Assembly: GCA_023014335.1 (NCBI GenBank)
Contig: JAECYW010000019.1
Coordinates: 1-64,000 of the forward strand
Reading direction: 5' to 3'
DNA: 64,000 nucleotides
From: Galerina marginata
Lineage: Eukaryota; Basidiomycota; Agaricomycetes; Agaricales; Galerinaceae
Below are positions 59,040 to 64,000 of the stretch, one piece after another. The notes below the pieces were generated by a model. It searched no databases. It was given only the letters and a program-made list of their open reading frames with translations, and was not told the origin of the DNA. The stretch's first letter is position 1; every line of letters begins with the position of its first letter. Both the position numbers and the translations under genes were made by a program.

Positions 59040-60030
59040 TCGGCGTATTACTATTAGGGCTAGACGATTTCAGAACGCGTAAACAAAGTAAGAAGAAGAA
59101 AAAGTCTCGCTTACTTGGTAGAACTGGACGCAAAGAACCCCCCTGCTCGAAATGCCGAACCAAGGCTGAGCGAGGGAGCATGACCGAGGTAGAGAAAAGG
59201 AGAAAAGGGCACGGATAAAACCAAAAAAGCCTGGACCCAATGCAACATGGAACCACCAGGCTTGCAAAAAAATTATATACAACCCCCAGGGTCGTGAAAA
59301 ATAAGATTTGAATGGTGCAACTTCATGATCAAGGTTGTATATCTGCATAATGCTCAAAAGCGGTTCCAGGATTGGCATTGGCCATTTTCTTTGGGCAGGA
59401 TGAGAAGAATCGGAGGAAAACACGGATATATGCACAAAAAGGCGACTGCGAAAGTGAAAAAAAACGAAAATTAGACCTAAAAAAGGTAAGGGTAGTTTGA
59501 GAGGTGCGGGTAGGGCTATACAAGTGCTTGGCTTGAGCATCAGCAGGCGTAATCTCCCTAGTCGAACAAGCATATCCACGCACCTGTCTAACCGTTGGAG
59601 ACCAAAGTAATCTCCGATGAATCGGGAAAATCGGTTCAAGAATTGTATTTGGGCTAGACGATGTTTTTATCAGGGACAAACTTTTAAGAGGAGAGAACAT
59701 CGCTTACTTGGTAGAATCACTGAGGAGCCCAGACTCCACATGCTCAGAACGAAGTGGTCCGAGCAAGAACGAAACAGAGAAGGTCGGAGAGAGAAAGAAA
59801 CGATCACACCAAGAAAGCCCAATGCAACGTGGAACAATCCGGGTTCTCGCAGTTACGACCCCAGCATCGCGTGAAAATGAGGATTTCATGTCGTCGACAA
59901 TTTGGGTTGGATATGCGAATAGTACTGGAGGGCGGTTCCAGAATTAGTATCGGCCTTTTGGGTTGGGTGAAGGAGGAAGAAATGGAGCAGGGAAAACTAA
60001 GAAAACATCGAAATCAAGCGTGGATATAGG
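59040..60030 (-). repeat. diverged tandem pair, period about 0.6 kb
   Basis: Two blocks share gggctagacgat (59058 and 59651), cttacttggtagaa (59112 and 59704), the word ccaatgcaac, a-tggaac and ggcggttccag/gcggttccag (59360 and 59931). On the minus strand the shared start reads as a splice donor (CCAAGTAAGCGA). No protein recognised. It may be a further relative of the 55-58 kb repeat or an independent duplication. Confidence 0.5.
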
Positions 60031-61409
60031 TGCGAAGAACGATCGGCTCGAGGCCAGTGAGTCATTAATATTTTAATATCTGCGTGTAACCTTATTAGCG
60101 AAACGACTTGTTGGAGGACTCATTTGAATTTAAAGCTGACCATTATCATCGATGTTCATGGAGAAATTGTCGATCTCAAATGGGGGATCTACATCAATCT
60201 AAATAGAGGGGATAAGCACAGGAACAAGTAATAGCAAACTCGGAGGCATTCACCGCGAATCTTTTATCCCAAATCTCATTTCCCTGTCTTCCATTGTTCA
60301 CATTTCGCGTTCGATCTACTCCTCGAGCTTCATGGTCCATCTGCCATATTCTTTTTCATGCTTTCTGATGTTGAGAAAAAGTTCGCGCAGTCTGATCCAC
60401 CTCGCAATACCTGCAAAGCTTATGGGAAGGCGGAGGTGGAGGAGCACGACGACGAGAAATCTTCTTTTTTCCACGAGGCATGCCATCGACAGTCGTGTTA
60501 AAAGCTGTCATTGAAACGGGGCTGGCGCTCAGCGTTATCTGATAGTCTCAATTCGCGACGCCCCTTATCCTCGGTTAATCCCCCCGCAGCCAGTGGACCT
60601 GGGTATATTATGAGCAGTTTCAAGGCCTCAGACTCTGTGACGGCAGTACCGATTGAAGGCCAGGAACTCAGCATGGATAGAAGGCAAGTACATTAAATTC
60701 TATTGATATTCGGGCTAACAAAATTTGCATCCTACATAGACCTACTCAATTCACTACCACCGAGGAAGTCCTAGCTGTTTAATGAATGTCTTGACTTGCA
60801 AGTTCGGATATGCCATAAGAGAGAGACAGGAGGACATATCAAAACCACAGATGAAGAGTATGTATAGGATGATACTGAAAATCACGGTCCTACAATGCAT
60901 TTGAAAAGCGCTTAAGTAGACAGGTGAAAATAAGCTTTGATATGAGAATAGAGTATAGGCTTGAGTTCTAAGGTCAACTGATGAACGAATTATGCACTCT
61001 GATGCGAAAAATCACCGACTTGAGAGCCAGTTTCCTCCGGCGTAAGCATACATCTCCTCAAAAACCACTAGATATAACGAGGATAAGCAATATCCTCATA
61101 CCATGTTAGAAATTAACGCTTACCCAACCTTTTTTTCCTCGCCTTCTGCTTCTTATTTTATCGTCACACATTCGCATAGTCATTCCACAGTCGCGTGCCC
61201 TGACTGCGCCGCGTCGAAAGGTTGAAGTAGGCAGAGAGCACTCAAGGGCACTCGAAATACGGATTGCATAATCGATGGCATGAGAACTAACTCGAATTAA
61301 CTTGATTTCACCCAATCTCACTCGAGGCGTTTCTCACTCAGCCATCAATCCGCGCGTGTCGTGGGAATGAAATTGCATCAGGACGACACGGAAGCTGGTA
61401 AGTTGGAGT
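60031..61409. other. no gene recognised
   Basis: Short frames only. Near 61200 a 30-base stretch resembles 22222. Confidence 0.4.
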
Positions 61410-61580
61410 CCTCTGAGCACATTATCACTGAAAAGACTTATTCTTGGGGTCTATAAAAGCTAATAATGTATTCATAGAAAGGTATGAAGTACACAGCTGT
61501 TAGCGTGCAGTTTCCGGGCAAACTTCAAGTATTCCTAACGTCACGCCCATGTGACAATGTCACTCGAGCAATGCCCCAAC
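61410..61580 (+). promoter_or_regulatory. third, promoter-only copy of the duplicated upstream region
   Basis: Resembles the second half of 34931-35287: tattctt-gg-tcta, gctaataa, aagtacacagctg, gcgtgcagtttccgggcaaa (compare gtgcagtttccgcgcaaa), then cctaacgtcac and the palindrome GTGACAATGTCAC at 61551-61563. Similarity stops soon after the palindrome and no copy of the downstream gene follows. Confidence 0.6.
61551..61563. promoter_or_regulatory. palindromic motif GTGACAATGTCAC, copy 3
   Basis: Identical core to the motif at 35168-35180 and preceded by TAACGTCAC with a 6-base spacer, although no related gene follows. Confidence 0.55.
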
Positions 61581-62342
61581 CGTCTCAAAACCGTCTTCCA
61601 TATGATATATTTGGAGTAATGAACAAAATGTTTTTCTGCCATTTCTTACGCGAAGGATCACTTGGCGGAATCGTTCTTCCATGCTGAGGACGGTAGGAGT
61701 TGTTGGAGTTCGCACTCTCGATTCAGGTATTTAGATTTGTTGGAAGGCACGATGATCCGGGTTAGCGCATAAAATGAGCTCATAAACGAGCGTATATACT
61801 TCCATGTAACCTCCGCGCGAAGTCTCGCAGTGGGTCGAATTGGTCCCAGGCTAGGCATTGCTGTGAAAGCCGAGCCCTCGCTGTCACGTGGGCGGGCATG
61901 GTTGAAAACATGGTAGGTGAAGTATACCTCAAACACCTACAAATGATAATGTACGGCTTTGAGTTATGGGGCGAGCCTACGAGGGACAATGTTCTCCGCA
62001 GCCAGCACCGCTAATTAGTAATGATTGGCAGATGCGGGCGGGCCGAAACAAACCAAGTCCGCCATTCGGAAGAAGAAACGTTGAAGGGATTGAACGTTAG
62101 AAGCGGACATGGAACTCATGGCTATAAATTCCATTGAACTCATAAGAACACACTATTAGGAGAGTAAAAATTGGTTCATTCAGAGTCATTACACTTTTTA
62201 TGAATATATCAGGGTTATCGATGGAACAGTCCTGGGATAGTTGACAATCCTAGCAGAATGTGTTAGCGCCCAAGATCTGGAAAACCCACGGGGCAGAGAG
62301 ATTTAATAAGAGGACTCACTAGTATTCATTCTTTCTACAATC
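61581..62342. other. no gene recognised
   Basis: Short frames only; contains the 3' flank of the minus-strand gene ending at 62343. Confidence 0.4.
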
Positions 62343-64000
62343 TCAGTCCTGTTCCGAGTCTGGAAAATCCTCCACCCTCATATCATACCAGGCGGGTTTT
62401 TTGGAATTCGAGGCTTTCTCGTTGTACATATCCGTGTGCGCCTTCGCTGCAGGAGTGCGGTCCACTTCTTTGATGTGTAGATCTGCATCTTCCCTAGTGT
62501 TTAGCTGAGTTCCAGGGCATAGCTGACATTCGAATTTCATATCAGGTTGCCGGAAATACTTTATCGTCTGCTTTCCTCTCTTCGAATTGTGAAGCATCAC
62601 GGTTCCTGAGACCGACTTCGCATGAGATTTTGATTGGGCTTCCGATTTGAAGTGCGTAACAACTTCTTTAAGGGTGTTGACCCCGGCATTGCATTCCGGG
62701 CACTTGTAAAGAGCAAGTCTTGCCAGTTTACTAGACGACCCAGTCACCTGAAAGCGTGTTTTATCAGTTTCAAGGTCTCCATTCTTAGGTGAAATACTGG
62801 TACTTCGTTGTCAGCCACAACATGATCAAGCATCCTTTTCTTCGGCACTGCTGAGTGACTCCAACTCTCCTGGAGAATAAATTCAGTTAAGATACTGATA
62901 GAGGAAGGTAGCTGCAATTAAGAACGCACCATGGAATTACTTCCACCTGGATGCGATGCTTCTTGCTGAGAATCGACTTCCTGAAGTGACGATAATATTT
63001 CAGAAATTCGTCATTAACCAGCAAGTAACATGATTAATTGTAAACTTGCCATAAGATGAGTATCAAATGCGTCGAATGCGCCGGTTTCATATTGATCCTG
63101 TGTTTGGCAAATTATCCTCAGATATTCGTTTGTAAGGAAGCGGATAATGAATACAGACCAAATGCGAAAAGTTGTCATGTGGAAAAGCTGCAGTTGGATG
63201 GTCGGGAGATGAGAGGTTACTTCTGAGAGCAGCTGCATCGCTTATTCTAGTAGGAGATTCCTCCTAAATGGAAAGAGTGTTAAGCCGTGTTAAGGGGAGA
63301 AAGCATTGATAATTACCTCTCTTCGACGTTCTCTCTCTTTCCCCTTGTCCTTGGAAGGAGATTTAAGCAAAGCGAATTGAGTAGTTAGGTCTTCGACTAC
63401 AAGGTCTCCCTGAAAGACTGTCAGCCAAATAAATTCATCCAGGATTGAGTAAGTACCCGTACTATGCCAGGCTGTCTTGTTGAATTTCGGGTGGAACGTT
63501 GTATCTATTGAAGAATCACAAATAAGCAAGGAATAAAACGTAGAAATGACTGACTTGTTGAGTTGCTTGACCACTACGTCGCGATCTAGCTGCAGGAATG
63601 CTTTCGACAGAAACTGGATTGGTGGAATCGAAATTTTCACTTGTTCGAGTTCTCGCCGCAGATACTGTAGTGGTTGTCGAGATCGTGGGTGGCGGGTTTG
63701 CCAGGGAAGGATTGTGACCACGAGAAAGATAAATCAAAACGGCCATACTTAGCAATTCTGAGAGATCCTTCACAACTGGGGCTGCGGCTGGGGGTGGTGA
63801 CGGTCCGGTGCCTGGATGTGAGGGAAGTAGATAGTTCATGAGCATATCAATCTTCATATTGATGGCTGTGACCTCCTTCTTGAGTTGAATCGTTTCCACC
63901 CCAGAAAGTCGCTCAACAATCTGGCGCCTAAAGAGGCGAGAGTGTTCGATGCTGGGAGAAGCGTCGTGGAAACCCCAGAGTTTGTGGATTTCAATACAAA
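62343..64000 (-). CDS. C2H2-like zinc-finger protein, 5' end beyond right edge
   Basis: Minus-strand exons from the right edge: 63555-64000 (may hold one further intron), 63457-63504, 63317-63409, 63159-63263, 63050-63097, 62930-62980, 62798-62869 and 62343-62747. All joins keep one frame ending in a stop at 62343. The intron 62981-63049 has a GCAAGT donor (GC-AG type). The N-terminal part present has a likely helical or coiled-coil stretch (VETIQLKKEVTAINMKIDML), then a Ser/Thr/Pro-rich and charged linker (KDKGKERERRRE). The C-terminal exon carries two Cys/His units: YKCPECNAGV with a later HFKSEAQSKSH, and FECQLCPGTQ with DADLHIKEVD and a later H. These look like C2H2-type fingers with unusual spacing. 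DNA or RNA binding is inferred only. Ends in an acidic tail. Confidence 0.68.

Overview
This window reads as nuclear DNA from a mushroom-forming basidiomycete (Agaricomycetes). Genes are broken by many 48-70 base introns with GT-AG ends, and the recognisable products are typical of that group: a P450 monooxygenase, a Mug135-like protein, an HNH_2-type nuclease-domain protein, an F-box protein, a fungal rhodopsin-type seven-helix membrane protein, a DUF6699 protein and an SH3 protein with a long disordered tail. There are no bacterial operons, and no rRNA, CRISPR or complete tRNA gene that I can support.

Layout. 0-2 kb: 5' two thirds of a P450 gene on the minus strand running off the left edge, with a decayed second P450 behind it. 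2.5-3.6 kb: a diverged tandem duplication of about 500-540 bp. 5.9-9.35 kb: the most striking feature, a tandem array of nine units whose splice-donor-like sites recur every 319 bases, each unit holding two exon-like and two intron-like segments (100+101 exon bases = 67 codons), with two older diverged units on its left. 9.8-10.8 kb: Mug135-like gene. 12.7-13.2 kb: broken beta-carbonic anhydrase. 15.1-15.8 kb: about two more array units, inverted. 16.2-18.5 and 35.3-37.6 kb: two intact paralogues of an unrecognised gene of about 620 codons with identical intron positions, each preceded by about 0.35 kb of shared upstream DNA carrying a conserved palindrome; a third, promoter-only copy lies at 61.4-61.6 kb. 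19.3-21.5 kb: two uncharacterised minus-strand genes. 26-27.7 and 55.3-58.1 kb: a repeat family in inverted orientation. 29.9-30.9 kb: HNH protein. 32.5-34.9 kb: 3' piece of a GMC oxidoreductase facing a decayed zinc-type alcohol dehydrogenase, whose 5' part is lost next to the second duplicated gene. 39.1-42.6 kb: SH3 gene. 43-48 kb: an unknown gene, an intact F-box gene and an F-box-like remnant. 51.9-55 kb: seven-helix membrane protein and DUF6699 gene, convergent. 62.3-64 kb: a zinc-finger-like multi-exon gene running off the right edge.

The genes do not form an obvious pathway. The window looks like a dynamic accessory region: broken metabolic genes (P450, carbonic anhydrase, GMC oxidoreductase, alcohol dehydrogenase) lie among duplicated intron-containing cassettes. 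The two best candidates for something undescribed are the 319-base exon-intron array and the duplicated gene family with its palindromic upstream motif. All splice sites are inferred by eye from consensus and reading frame.
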